A stretch of DNA of 64,000 nt, taken from positions 35,125,060-35,189,059 of the forward strand of contig OY821742.1 of NCBI GenBank assembly GCA_963682055.1. Reading direction: 5' to 3'. Source of the stretch: Primula veris (taxonomy: Eukaryota; Streptophyta; Magnoliopsida; Ericales; Primulaceae). The first letter of the stretch is position 1; every line of letters starts with the position of its first letter. The position numbers and the translations under genes were made by a program. Under the pieces are notes generated by a model. It did no database searches, was not told where the DNA came from, and saw only the letters and a list, made by a program, of their open reading frames with translations. Shown in pieces: positions 1-12,442 of this stretch.

Positions 1-100
1 TTTAAGTATATTACTTATAATGGTTACCAAAAAACTCGTTTTTGGGGTTTTTGAAGAAACTCATATCAACAAAATAAAAATAAAAATAAAAATCTATTTA

Positions 101-1908
101 TGTCACGCCCCAAAATCCATAAAACACGGACAACGAGGCGTGAATTTTTTAAACAAAAGAAAAGAGAACCTGTTGGTACAAAATTTGAATTTTTAAAAGA
201 AATAAATTACGAGCTAAAGGAACAATTGACAATTAAATAAAAATGTTGCCAAACACGGCCACAAGGCAAGTTTTATAAAAGCTAAGAAAATAACAAACAA
301 ATGAATTTGTCCGTAGGCTACAACCTCGAAAATGGTCTAACTAAAAAAAAATGCAATTGAAAGAATCCCCGAGCCCATGCGATACTGCGCTAATCCTCTT
401 ATCTGAACGTCCAAATCTAAATTATACCTGAAAGACAAAATTGTAACGGTGAGTACCACACACATACATAGACGGGACGGCACCACAAAATACCGTCACT
501 CCATCCCATAAATACAAGAACCCACAAACAACAACTACGATAATCAACATATAAAAATAAATATAATAACATCCTACAACGAGATAAATTAAATAACTTC
601 AACACACATCAATAGCATACATGGACCTCTCACGCCACCTACCCCAGTCCGGAAGGTAGGACATTCTCTATCACTTCGGCCGTCTTATGTCCCCGGAATT
701 AGGGAGAGACACAAACCATTGCTAATATAAAAATAGATTTATAGTGCGTACTTGGACCTCTCACGCCACTCGTCCCAGTCCGTAAGACGAGTCATTCCCT
801 ATTCCTTCGGCCGTCTTGTGTCCCCGGAATTAGGGAGAGACATAGACCATTGCTAACAATAAAATAAATATAGTGCACACTGGGACCTCTCATGCCACTC
901 GCCCCAGTCCGTAACACGAGTCATTCCATATCCCCTTGGCCGTCTTATGTCCCCGGAATTAGGGAGATACATAGACCATTGCCACTACAGCTAAATCACA
1001 AGGCCTCGACTAATAATATAAAACCATTCAATTATCACATTCTCATACGTCACTTTAACGTAATTCAACAATACCCATAATCATAGGTGATAGATTCACA
1101 ACTAGCCAAACAAGTCTATCAACATAAATTTCATTCAGGCATTTTAACAAATATCTTGTATGCATAAACTACAATTCATCTTTATTCAACATAAATTCAT
1201 CCAATTTCATCAACAATTATAATATCACACAATCAACTCATAACACATGCAAACTCATCCATAATCTCATTAATTCGAAATTAATATGTCAAAAGCCTCA
1301 ACTTCTACAATTCAAATAATGGAATTAAAATATAACAACTAAAACCCAATTAACAATATAAGGACATAATTAATATAAAAGTCAAAAACCCCCAATTTAT
1401 AATAAACGTAAAATCTAATCCTAACATACACACTCGTCTAGTCGCAATGGATAACCCCCGTTACCTTAGCGCGTAGAGAAGATTCTTCCGGTAAAAACCC
1501 GCTAGTGGTGGTTTCATCCTCTTCTTCTTCTTCTCTCTTTTCTCTTTCTCTTGTTTTAGGTTTGTTTTTGGTTTGATGAATTAAAAGTGGGCTGATTTGA
1601 GGTTTAGAAAAACTGTTTTGAGAAAGTTTGTGGAAGCCAACTATTTGGTCCCCAAAGTTCCAAAAGTTAACTTTTAATCAAAATTATAAATTTACTACTC
1701 AATAATAACAAATCTTTAGAAACAAATCTATTGGGTCCTTTTTGTTTATAAAATTAGTAACAGGTCTTTAAAATAAAGTTTTTCGGAAGAGTTTCGATTT
1801 TTGGCTAAAAAATAGTCGAGTGACCGGTTTTTGGTAAAATTTGTATAAAACGTTTTCGTATGAATTAAATCGTGAATAAAACCATTTATAAAAATACGGG
1901 ATGTTACA
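101..1908. mobile_element. Solo LTR of a Ty3/gypsy-like retrotransposon
   Basis: The segment begins TGTCACGCCCC and ends CGGGATGTTACA, so it has the TG...CA termini and the CCCC/GGG near-terminal pattern often seen in LTRs of plant chromoviruses (Tekay/Del type; family placement is inference). It is flanked by the same five bases, ATTTA, at 96-100 and 1909-1913, a perfect 5-bp target-site duplication. No gag or pol coding lies inside, so it is best read as the solo LTR left after LTR-LTR recombination. It holds three tandem 130-bp units and otherwise AT-rich non-coding DNA. Confidence 0.8.
621..986. repeat. Tandem repeat, about 130 bp x 3, inside the solo LTR
   Basis: Three consecutive copies start near 622, 752 and 881. 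Each runs from GGACCTCTCACGCCAC through a CCCAGTCCG block and a GTCCCCGGAATTAGGGAGA block to ACCATTGC. The third copy is the most diverged and shorter. GC-rich relative to the rest of the LTR; no coding sense. Confidence 0.85.
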
Positions 1909-1913
1909 ATTTA

Positions 1914-2484
1914 GTTTATAGATATTACTATTGATGGTTAATAGTTTTTGGGTTTTTACACTCCAACCAAAACAAAAATAAAAGCTCAAATATAATACTT
2001 ATGTAACTCTAGTTGACACTACTCTAAACTTAAATATTAATTAAAAATATTTAAATTTTTTTAGTGATTTTAATATATTTTATTTAACGATTCAACAAAA
2101 TAAAAACTCAAATATAATATTATAGATACCTATTTAAAACTACACTAAAGTTAAATATTAATTGAAAATATTAAATATATGGCCGAATAGCAGACTCTTA
2201 AATTTTGAAATGAAAATGAAATTTTAAATTTACATTGAGTACCGGTGTGTTGAGAGTATGGCTGAATCTATGTGGGTTATTAGTATTATTGGAAAAAAAA
2301 AAGAGGCCTAAAAGATTTGGTGTACCAAAGCCGTTGTTTCACCTATTTCTATACTAAAGTCGTTGAAATATAACAAAAAAAGAGATTCAGGAAAAAAAAA
2401 AATTAAAAATTCTCTCTAACTTCAACCTCCAAACCAAAGCTCGTTACGACGCCTGGAAGTGGATGCTCCGCCGTTCCTCCTGAC
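1914..2484. other. AT-rich intergenic stretch
   Basis: No gene, RNA or element boundary is recognised here. It contains two imperfect copies of an AT-rich block (around 1980-2060 and 2100-2175). Confidence 0.5.
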
Positions 2485-5065
2485 CTCAGGCTCAGGTAGT
2501 TTGATTTTATGGTTAAAACCTGGACTGGATTTCCTGAGACTCTGGCCTGAAAAGGAGTTTTAAACTAAATTAACGTTGATTTCTCAGAAACTCAAAAATG
2601 CAGCTTACTTGCTCCAAAACAATCCCTATAACTGTGTTACCTGGGCACTATTGGTCCACTTGCCGCATCCTTAGTTTAGCTTCTTTGCTTATTGATTCTT
2701 TCAGTTTTTTTTTTATAATGATTATATCAGTTTGTTAACCTGCTGTCTTTTGATGAGATTCTGCTTGTTAATTTTTGTCATTAATTTCTTTATCAAAAAT
2801 CTGAACTTTCTTTTGCTTATTGTTATTGTTGGTTTTGTTACTATATCGAAAACTAATAAATTTAAAACAAAAGACTGCAAAGGAAATAAACAATTTTATT
2901 TCTCACAATTGGAATATAAATTACAATTCCTGACTCAACAGAATTAAAATTACACTAATTTAAATTCCAGACAGATTTAATATAAACTATTAAACTGCTG
3001 GACTGAATTGTAATTGTTTGAAACTGTCAGACAGAATAGTATAATTACTAACTGCTTGACTGTTTTGACAATTATAGAAACTGCCAGACAGAATAGTATA
3101 ATTACTAAACTGCTGGACTGTTTCTGTAAATACTGAAAATTAAATTACAGAATTGGAAAATTACAGAAAGTAAAGGTACTAAAATGTAAAGACAGAATGT
3201 AAACAGTACAGGAAAATAAAATACAGAATGTAAACAGTACTGAAATGTAAATTACAGAAATAAAAGTACTGAAAAGTAAGAACAGAAATAAAAGGAGAGG
3301 CAACTGTTGGGCAGTTTTCCTTAAACAATATTTTCCGAACCACCTTTAGAGGTTTCTGGTTTCGGGACTTTGTTCCTAAGGTAACTCCTGTGTCAGAGTG
3401 GCTCGTATGGAAACCGGCACCGAACCACAAGTCGAGCTGTTGGTGGTGCGGTTCTCTGGCATTCCTGAAACCGCAGCCATAATGATCATTCAATTCTGAA
3501 AATTACACCCCCAGAATACGCTCACTTAAATTTCTGAAACTGATGCAATTTATTCTCATTTATTGCTGGCGTTTCAGTTGCTGGAAACTCTAGGGACTTC
3601 TTTTGTATTTTATACAAAACTTCCTTTTCGGATTTGACCCGAGACATTCCCCAAATCCCAAAGCCCAAGCCCAAGCTCGCGCCCGCACCCGCAACCCGAG
3701 ACACGGGCGAGCACGCGCATGTGGTACACACTAATACTCTTAGATGTATGTGGACATATTAGTTTAACAACTACATGGGTTGGTATTGTATATATATTGT
3801 AAAATTAACTATTAATCTTCCAATATGGGATAATCCGAAATGGTTTTTCCATTTACCATTTCATTTTCCAGAATTGAGTTTTCGAGAGCCCAACTTTGAA
3901 GCCGATTAGTATTCACATCCATTCTCCGAATAGGTCATCTGATATACCGTTACGAAGCTCATCACACGAGCTATTCAAGCGCGTTGAGTACGGTATTAAC
4001 AACTCAGCGTCGTCACATGTAATATCGATTCGAAGTTGGTCCTGTAACCATTCGAAAACACCCATGTTAATACATGTTTTTCCAACAGTTATTCATTGTG
4101 CTCGAAGGTTGTTTTTGTTTCTGACTTCCACTGTCTTCTGCCGGAAAGTTATCTAGACTTTCTTTATTCTGGAATATAGGCAAGAAAGTGTACGGTTTTA
4201 GTTGGATTTGGAGGTTGGAAAATCGAGATATACGTATTCAGTAGCTGGTCAGTTTTCGAGTTCCAACATATTTAGAGGTTAGAAACCATCACCAGCATGT
4301 CTAGGGTTAGCCTGCTTTGAAAATTTTGTTTGATACTATGTAGAAAGTTTTAATTTAGTAGTCAACCTTTGAATTAACTTTGATTTAATGGCCCAAGGCT
4401 TTCACTTGTCTATTTTAGTGCCAGAAAGCTATTTGAAAAAGAAAAAAGCCATCACATCTGGAGAAACGGCAATAATCATCGAAATGAGGAAAACCAATGA
4501 TTATTTGCCATTTTTTTTGTTGCAAAATCTTTTTATTAATAGATTCATAGCGCTTTTATATACTCCATTTCATGTAGTACTTTTATGAAGCATACGAGTT
4601 CATAAACAAATAAAGTCGACTAAATTTTCATTAGATTTCTTGATAGGCCTCGCAATTATTACACTTGAGAGAAAATTGGGGCACTAAACTGTTAGGCAAT
4701 AACTCACACAAGTGAAAAGTCGGGACTTTAAAATGAAATTTCCCTATATTACTTAAATCTCTCCATGAGTTAGCTGGTGTCACAAAAATCTAATGCAATC
4801 ATATAAATAAATAATGTTGCCGTAGGTGGATTTAGAGTTTGATATAAACATAAAATCAGTACCTGATCAATTGAAAGAGCTGCAAGATAAACAGCAATTT
4901 GTTCTTCTATCGGTTGTCTCTCCATCCTTTTGTTTTCTTCTTCTTTAACATGTACGCTGTAAAAAGCCAAACATTGTTCCTACAGAGTTCTTTGTAAAAT
5001 CTTCACCAGTTAATCGTGCGATACTGGCCCTTCTATCATGTACAAAAGAATAAAGAGCACAATCC
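2485..5065 (-). pseudogene. Partial, dead duplicate of the PUX10-like gene
   Basis: With the inserted LTR (2827-4087) removed, this stretch aligns base by base with about 50,052-51,310, that is from intron 3 through exon 3, intron 2 and exon 2 of the intact gene at 49.4-53.0 kb, same orientation. Exon 2 is represented by about 4866-5044 and still encodes residues such as EEENKRMERQ and YLAALSIDQ, but two in-frame stops interrupt it (after VSHD and after LQRTL). Exon 3 is split by the LTR. Exons 1 and 4 are absent. The homology stops exactly at 5065, where a copia element begins. A non-functional relic. Confidence 0.88.
2827..4087 (-). mobile_element. Solo LTR of a Ty1/copia element inserted in the PUX10 relic
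   Basis: The 1,261-bp segment has termini TGTTGG...CCAACA and is flanked by GTTAT at 2822-2826 and 4088-4092, a perfect 5-bp duplication. Joining the flanks restores the alignment with the intact PUX10-like gene, so the empty site is visible in the paralogue. The same family forms the LTR at 5066-6531: both start with GTTACTATATCG-like sequence, both carry repeated CAGACAGAATAGTATAATTA blocks and both end alike. No internal domain remains. Orientation is taken from the related element next to it. Confidence 0.88.
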
Positions 5066-6531
5066 TGTTGGTTCTTACTATATCGAAAAACAATAAAGTA
5101 AAAGATAAGTAATGAAACGTAAATAAACAATTTTATTTCACTTTAAAAAAGGAATATAACTCGATTACAAATTACTGACTCGTACTGAGTTTAAATTGCA
5201 ATAAATAAATTCCAGACATATTTAATATAAATTATTAAACTGTTGGACTGAATTGTAATTGTACGAAACTATCTAATAGAATAGTATAAAGGACTATACT
5301 GCCGGACTGTTTGTCAATTAAAAGAAACTGCCAGACAGAATAAGTATGATTACTAAACTTCTTGACTATTTCTGTAAATAAGCAAAATTACAGAACTGAA
5401 ATATTAAATTACAGAATAGAAATATTGAAAGGTAAACATTACTGGAAATGTAAATTACAGAACTTAAAAAAATGGAAAGTAAATTACAGAATGTAAGCAG
5501 TACTGAAATTATAAATTACAGAATGTAAATGACTGAAATTAACATAATGTAAAAGAAAAAGCAACTGCAAAGCAGTTTTCCTTAAACATATTTCCCGAAC
5601 CACCTTTTAGGTTTCTGGTTCTCTGGGACTTTGTTCTCAAGGTACAACTTTTGTCACATAGTGGCTCGCGTGGAAACGGCACCGAACCACAGGTCGAGAT
5701 GTTAGTGGTGTGATTCTCTCTCTAATATGATGCAATGTACTGATGTGTTGTGTGTGTTTGTTATGTCTGAAATGAGAGGGGGATGACTGCCTTTTATAGA
5801 CTTTTCAGAAACCGCAGCCATAATGGTCCACTTAATTCTGGAGTTACACCCTCAGAATCCGCACATTCAATTTCTGAAACTGCAGCACTCAATCTGTAAT
5901 TTATTCTCATTGAATGCTTGCGTTTCAATTTGCTGAAAACTCTAGGGACTACTTTTGTATTTTATACAAAACACCATTTTTCAGATTTGACCCAAGATTC
6001 AAGACCCAAGACTCAAGACCCGAGACATTTCCGAAATCCCAAAATCCCAAATCTCAAATATCAAGGCCCAAGCCCAAGCCCAAGCCCAAGCCCGTGACCC
6101 GAGGTCCGAGTCCCGAGACTCGAGACCTGAGACTCGAGCGAGCGCGTGTGTGGGTACACACTAATACACTTAAGTGTATGTGGACATGATAGTTTAACAA
6201 CTACAATGAGTTGAACTTGTATATATATTGTAAAAATTAACTCTTAATTCTCTAATATGAGATAACCCTCAATGGTTTTCCATTTATTCATTCCATTTTC
6301 CAGTATTAAGGTTTTACCTTCTTTCGAGAACACCCAACTTAGAAGCCGATTAATATTCACACCTATTCTCCGAATAGATCATGCGATATACCGTTACGAA
6401 GCTCGTCACACGAGCTACTCAAACGCGTTGAGTACGGCATTAACAACTCTGTGTTGTCACATTGTAATATCGACTTGAAGTCGGTCCTATGACCATTCAG
6501 AACACCCATGTTTAAAACATGTTTTCCAACA
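5066..6531 (-). repeat. 3' LTR of the truncated copia element
   Basis: 1,466 bp with TGTTGG and CCAACA ends. It contains short internal repeats (CAGACAGAATA blocks near 5270-5360; CCCAAGCCCAAG-type runs near 6060-6100). It aligns along its length with the solo LTR at 2827-4087, which is about 200 bp shorter because of deletions. Confidence 0.87.
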
Positions 6532-6545
6532 ATCCCCCCACATGA
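6532..6545 (-). other. Polypurine tract of the copia element
   Basis: Directly next to the LTR, the minus strand reads CATGTGGGGGGAT, a purine-rich tract in the position where plus-strand DNA synthesis is primed in copia elements. It confirms the minus orientation and the LTR boundary. Confidence 0.8.
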
Positions 6546-6979
6546 ATGCAATTGGCTGAAAATAAAAATGCCCCTAAATGCATACGACGAGAACCGTAAG
6601 AGTTCATTGTATAAGGACAGGTAGCGCGCGCAATGAACCTGTCATAGTGACGTAAAATCTGATATGTTACTATTGGGTAGCCTTAAAGTCTTGAACCCTT
6701 TAGCGTTTGTGCTTACCAGGGTAATACTCACACAGTGCCCTCTCTACACCACTTACTAAGCCCTTTGGTTGTTGTCCATATTTGGCCGTGGACTGTTTTG
6801 GCAAAATTCAACCGAGTGCTCTAGTGATTTAGCCCATGGCTCATCACATAGTATCTGCCAAACACACTCGTCATAGGTGATTTCAAGTTAAGGGTATCCT
6901 GACTCACCCCTCTCGACCTTCGAGATCCTTGTTTTCATTAAGAGCCTCAAGCTCACCCTTTAAATGGTAGTAGGTCTAT

Positions 6980-8278
6980 CAATCTTTCATCCTAGAAATG
7001 GGTTGGGAACCTAGGTTCCGAGTGCTTTGTTCGGTCACCCCCACAGTTCGGTTTTCCCGTTGAACCTGATGCTGGAGAATCCAGTTCGGGTTGGGTAGCC
7101 TCTGAGACGGTGTCCAATTTGATGGGCTTCAACCCCATTCCCCTCGATGCGACTTCAACTCCTACCTGAGTCAAGCCTTTTGTTAATGGGATCCGCAATA
7201 TTATCCTTAGATCTCACAAAATCTAGGGATACCACGCCGTTAACTAACAATTCTCTTACGGATTTATGTTTCCAACGAATATGTCGGGACTTTCCATTAT
7301 ACATGTGATCATGTGTCCGTCCAATAGCTGACTGACTATCGCAGTGCATGCTTATTGCCGGAAAAGGTTTCGGCCATATTGGAATTTCTTCCAGAAAGCT
7401 TCTCAACCAGTCAGCCTCTTCTGTCGCTAGATCCAAAGGTATGAACTCAGATTCCATAGTTGATCTAGCTATGCAGGTCTGTTTGGATAATCTCCATGAA
7501 ACCAGCCTCTCCACCCAGTACGAACACATATCCACTTGTGGACCTTGTATTGTTGGAATCCGAGATCCAGTTGGCATCAGAATACCCTTCCAGTACAGCT
7601 GGATATCTGGTATAATCCAACCCTCGGTCGGGGCCGTAAATCTCATGTATCTGAGAAGTCTCATGACGGACCTTCCAGTGCTCCCCATTGGGGTTACTGG
7701 TATACCTGACTCAGCCTACTTACTGAATTGACTATGTCCGGTCTAGTGCAGTTCATGACGTACATAAAACTGCCTATTATCCCGAGAATATTCTAATTGT
7801 CTCACACTCTCCCCAAAGTTCTTCTTAGGTTGGTTGAGATCTCTATTGGAGTTCTGGATGTAGCCCTACTATCTTTTTCAAACTTATCCAGCATTTTGCT
7901 TTGACATAANNNNNNNNNNNNNNNNNNNNNNNNNNNNNNNNNNNNNNNNNNNNNNNNNNNNNNNNNNNNNNNNNNNNNNNNNNNNNNNNNNNNNNNNNNN
8001 NNNNNNNNNNNNNNNNNNNNNNNNNNNNNNNNNNNNNNNNNNNNNNNNNNNNNNNNNNNNNNNNNNNNNNNNNNNNNNNNNNNNNNNNNNNNNNNNNNNN
8101 NNNNNNNNNGTTCGGGTTGTTCCATGTAAATTTCCTCTTCCAATTCCCCATTCAAGAACGCCGTTTTTACATCCATCTGATGTATTTCCAGATTGAATAG
8201 TGCCGTGAATGCAATGACAATCCGGATAAACGTTTTCCTGGAGACAGAAGCATACATGTCGAAATAGTCGACACCTTG
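6980..8278 (-). pseudogene. Copia pol remnant: reverse transcriptase and RNase H
   Basis: Minus-strand reading gives, in order, the start of a copia RT (LEIHQMDVKTAFLNGELEEE, about 8120-8200), the region after the scaffold gap (MLDKFEKDSRATSRTPIEI, about 7840-7900), an RNase H block with [14 protein letters not shown] and CDSQSA (7155-7688), and the usual copia C-terminus ending ASRGMGLKPI (about 7090-7150). These pieces lie in different frames with several stops, so the gene is dead. The YVDD catalytic part is not visible: it is in, or was lost with, the N run. Confidence 0.88.
7910..8109. other. Scaffold gap, 200 N
   Basis: Exactly 200 N. In copia RTs the residues on the two sides of the gap are normally separated by well over 100 amino acids, more than 200 bases can hold. 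The gap length is therefore probably a placeholder, unless pol carries a deletion. Confidence 0.95.
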
Positions 8279-9728
8279 TCATTATCAAAAAAATAACTTG
8301 TTAGTTGAAAAATCCGTAAAAACAAAAAACAATCTCTATCTTGTCATTATCCACAGGGGTGGGTGTATTTAGTAAAATTAAACTATTGATATAGATCCTG
8401 CTATAGAACGCTTAACACAAAGCGTGTGATAAAGAGTTTTAAAAAAATATATGAAAAACAGGAGAATAGATGAATTTTGTATATATATTATGATTTTTCG
8501 GCTTTCCGTTCCCGTTCGGTTTACATTTTTGTGAACCGAAACCAAATCGGAGCATACCGTTTTGATCATGTTTCAAAATTTTAAATTAAAAAATGAATCG
8601 AATGGTTCCGTTCCGCTTCAGTTTGGTTTTCCTGAGTTTTTTTTACCCCCATATGCCATTGCCTAATTGTCTCCAACTGACTTTTACGTAATACTTACCG
8701 CCAATACATTAATCATAAACATACACTATAAAACTTTAATATAAATATAACAAAATTAATGCTACAATTCAATACATTTACTTTTATGAGATAACTAAGA
8801 GAATTGTTACTTTTACTAAGTAGGTTTTTATGTCATTTACTTTTACTTAAAAGTTGGTTTTCCAAGACATCAGCAAACAAAATCTTTTACGTAGATACTA
8901 GTATTTAAATTATTAGTCTATTCCCTCTTTAGTTTCGTGATAGGCTAATTTCGGTTCGGTTTTTTTCGATTTTCGCTCTTTTCGGTTTATGAACCGAACC
9001 GGACCGAACCGTTTTGTCTCCGTCCGGTTTCAGTGTTTTTTTTGAGGTTTTTTTCGGCTTTAATTAAAAAAATACATTTTGTTGTTGTTAATATTTTGAA
9101 ACACGTTTTAACTAGTACATTATTATGTTTATTTTGTTAATATATTTATTGCGAATCTCCTAATTTAGATATGTAAAAATGGTAAAAAAAAATTATCAAT
9201 TTAGTATCTTGTATATCATTTCCTAATTATAATGATAAAAGATAACTTATTTATGAGTATTTTTTAGTCAATTTGTTTTTTGACAAAGTTTAAATAAGAT
9301 GAAATAGAACATTTAATAATGAAAAGTTAGTATCACGATTATTTAGATAGTTACAATTTAGAATAAAATTTTATTTCATATGGTTTCTGAAACGGTTATA
9401 ATTTATAATTATGCAAACATTAGTTTCAAATGCTAATCGTAAAAATGTTAATTACTAGATTTTTTAGTTATTAAAAGTTGAGATAGTTACAAATTATGAT
9501 TAAATTATATGTTAACTAATTAAAATATACATAACAAAACATAATAATTGGCTATGTGTAACTTAAATTTTTAGTCTTCAATTGATTTTTTCCGGATTTT
9601 TTTTTTCTATTTTTCCGGATTTTTCGGTTTCGGTTTTTTTCAGTTTCGGTTTCTTCGGTTTGGTTATCGGTTCGGTTCGGTTTTTTTCGAATTTTTATCC
9701 GGACCTAGATATAACCCTTTAACTCGGA
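8279..9728. repeat. AT-rich DNA with CGGTTCGGTTTT-rich repeats
   Basis: No gene. Three clusters (about 8500-8650, 8940-9060 and 9590-9700) are rich in GGTTCGGTTT and AACCGAACC words, often inverted relative to each other. Such words are common in sub-terminal regions of non-autonomous hAT-type elements, and CAGGGGTGGG at 8354 resembles a hAT terminus. I could not pair termini or find a target duplication. Confidence 0.4.
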
Positions 9729-9774
9729 GGGCTGCTCACCTCCAGGCATTTACTCTTCATAATACTCCATACAT

Positions 9775-9966
9775 TAAATATTGTGATGACACATGTATCA
9801 TTAAAGATGCAATGGTGGATATTTTTTTTATTTGATAACCTCATGTTACTCACTTGTCTATCCAACTCTATACGTTAAATATTGTGATGACACATGTATC
9901 ATTAAAGATCCAATGGTGGATATTTTTTTTATTTGATAACCTCATGTTACTCACTTGTCTATCCAT
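9775..9966. repeat. Tandem duplication, about 105 bp
   Basis: Two nearly identical copies of a block containing GTGATGACACATGTATCATT and CTCACTTGTCTATCCA, near the left end of the MULE and upstream of its transposase. It could be promoter or sub-terminal sequence; no function can be assigned. Confidence 0.85.
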
Positions 9967-10296
9967 AAATGATAAAACTCCACTTATTTATGGCGCCAAA
10001 GTTATACCTCACATGTCGTCAAATTTTTTTTGGAGACCAAACGTTTTATTCTCACCTTAAATATTATGCAGTAATTTTCTCTAATTTTCTTACACTCAAA
10101 CACAAAGATAAAATACATTTGTACATTAATTTGTTTATTACATTTTTTACACAAATATAATTTCATGGGTATCCTATTCCTATATACTTGCCTAGTTTTG
10201 TTAAGATTACAATTTTTTTTTATTATTATCTCTTATACAACAATCTTATTTTATATTTGTTTATTGTATTTTTTTTCTCTTGTAGAATCAAATAAT

Positions 10297-12442
10297 ATGG
10301 ATGATACAAATGGACCAAACTCACATTCATACACATAGTTGGAATTTGAAAATGAAGAAAATGCATATAATTGGTACAATGAGTATGCTAAAGGAGTTGG
10401 GTTTAGCATAAGGAGAGAATATGTTCGCAAAAATGATGGTGGTGTAATTACATGTAGAAGGTTTACATACAATAAAGAGAGGTATCGAGCTAAAGATAAA
10501 CGTACAATGCATGTGAGAAAACCGAGAAAAGAAACAAGAACGGGCTGTGAGGCATGTATGACCATCGCTTTACAATCTAACGGTAAGTATCGAATTATAG
10601 ATTTTGAACCACGTCATAATCATGAAGTTGTTGATGCATCTATTGCACATATATTGCCATCTCAAAGACATATAAGTTTTACTGGAGCAATAGAGATAGA
10701 ATTAGCCGACGATTCTGGAATAAGACCAAAATTAGCATTTGAACTATTAAGTCGTCAAGCGGGTGTAGAGAAAATCTTGGTTTCATTCATCAAGATCATC
10801 GAAATCTTCTCCGAAATATATTTTGAACCCTTTTCTCCGAAATATGGAGAAGTAGGAAGTATAATGAACTATTTTCAAAAACAATCGTTAGAAAACCCTT
10901 CTTTTTTTCATGCATTTGACACCGATGAACAAGATCGAGTTACTAATATATTTTGGGCTGATTCAAAGATGATATTAGACTATAACTTGTTCGGTGATGT
11001 AGTTTTTTTTTTTACACAACTTATAGAACCAATAAGATCTGTCGGCCTTTCGGATCATTCGTCGGTCTAAATCACCACTTTCAACAAGTAGTTTTTGGGG
11101 CATGTTTACCCTACGATGAAACAAAAGAATCCTTTATTTTGGCTATTTAAAACGTTCTTAAAGTGTATGTCTGGAAAAATACCTATTTCATTTTTCACCG
11201 ACCAAGATCCGGCAATGCTACATGCAATTCCAATTGTGATGCCTGAGACTAACCATAGGTTATGCTGCTTATGCATATGGCATATACTGTATAATGCAGC
11301 AAAACATTCGAATAGATTATTCAAGAGTCCAAAAAGCTTTTTAAAGGACTTTCGTAAGTGTATTTATGATTGTGAAGACAAAGAAGAGTTTCTGAAATTG
11401 TGGGAAACTATGTTATCACTTTATGATGTAAGGAAAAATGATTGGTTGAACGGGTTATTTAACGTGAAAGAAAAATGGGCTATGGTGTATGGAAGAGAGC
11501 ATTTTTTTCAGCTGGAAAACAGAGTAGGCAACTATGTGAAAGTTTTAATTCACATCTTAAGAATTATCTCAAATCAGACTTGAACTTGGTGCAATTTTTT
11601 AAACATTTTGAAAGAGCATTGTATGATAGACGTTACAATGAGAAATTAGCAAACTACAACATGATACAAAAAGTACCGATCTTGAAGGTTAATGTGCCTC
11701 TGCTAAAGCATGCCAGAGATATTTATACGGAAAGGATTTTTGATATGTTCCAACTTGAATATGAAAAATCTTTGTCGATGGTTATTGATGCTTGCATTCA
11801 CGACGGCTCTGTGTTTATGTATACAGTTAGTACATTTGGAGATTCTAAGCAAAACTCACTGTTGGCGTTGATATCCTTGATCTTAAAGTTAATTGTTGTT
11901 GCAAAAACTTCGAGTTTGGTGGAATTTTATGCAGTCATGCTTTAAAGGTTCTCGATGAATTGAAAATTAAGATGGAGGTACCTAAGAAATACATTTTGAA
12001 GAGATGGACCAAAAATGCTAGAGTTGGGAGTGTTATAGAAGTAGATGAGTCAGATTTGGTTAATGATCCACAGTTAGAAATGAAATCTCGTTTTAAAAAG
12101 CTGTGTTCAACATATGTTAAAATTGCTAGCAAGTCTTTAGAGTCAAAGGAAGCAATGGATTTCTTAGAGAAAAATGCAGTCGAGACAAATTTAAAATTAG
12201 AGGAAATATTGAAATTTACTCCAGTCGAGGAGTATGATTGTACGCGTAATGCAACTTGTCCAGAGGACTTACGAACATCAAGCGGAGTGAATCGTCCGAA
12301 AGAATTAAAAAAAAAAGAGACCGAAAGAGGCGGTAACAAACGGTTCAAGAATTGCTTTGAAAAAGGATCACAAAGTATAAGGGTAAATCAACTCAAGACC
12401 CGAAGCTCGCAACTAAATCAAAAAAACATCCTTCTAAAGTGA
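10297..12442 (+). pseudogene. FAR1/FHY3-related MULE transposase, broken
   Basis: Order of recognisable parts: an N-terminal FAR1 DNA-binding zinc-finger region (ENAYNWYNEYAKGVGFSIRR at about 10,352; GCEACM and FEPRHNHEV further on), a MULE transposase core (VVFGACLPYDETKESF, FFTDQDPAMLHAI, HRLCCLCIWHI, about 11,090-11,310), the NWWWNGLF-like and QLCESFNSHLKNYLK-like stretches (about 11,440-11,580), and the typical C-terminus PKKYILKRWTKNAR (about 11,980). The frame breaks at least at 10,337 (stop), near 11,010 (T/A run), near 11,140 and near 11,530. FAR1-type proteins are MULE-derived; the surrounding TIRs make this a transposon copy, not a host FRS gene. Confidence 0.85.

Larger units (their letters stand above)
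5066..8278 (-). mobile_element. Truncated Ty1/copia retrotransposon (3' LTR plus part of pol)
   Basis: Read on the minus strand, the element keeps the 3' part of pol, a polypurine tract and the 3' LTR. Gag, protease, integrase and the 5' LTR are missing: homology stops just upstream of the RT motif that follows GVDYFDMYASVSR, near 8278. The LTR abuts the PUX10 relic, so the element inserted there; its other flank was lost by truncation. It belongs to the same family as the solo LTR at 2827-4087. A scaffold gap lies within pol. Confidence 0.85.

Noticed and set aside
10339..12442. Host FHY3/FAR1 transcription factor gene
   Set aside because: Multiple frame breaks and flanking MULE inverted repeats with a worn 9-bp duplication mark it as a transposon copy.
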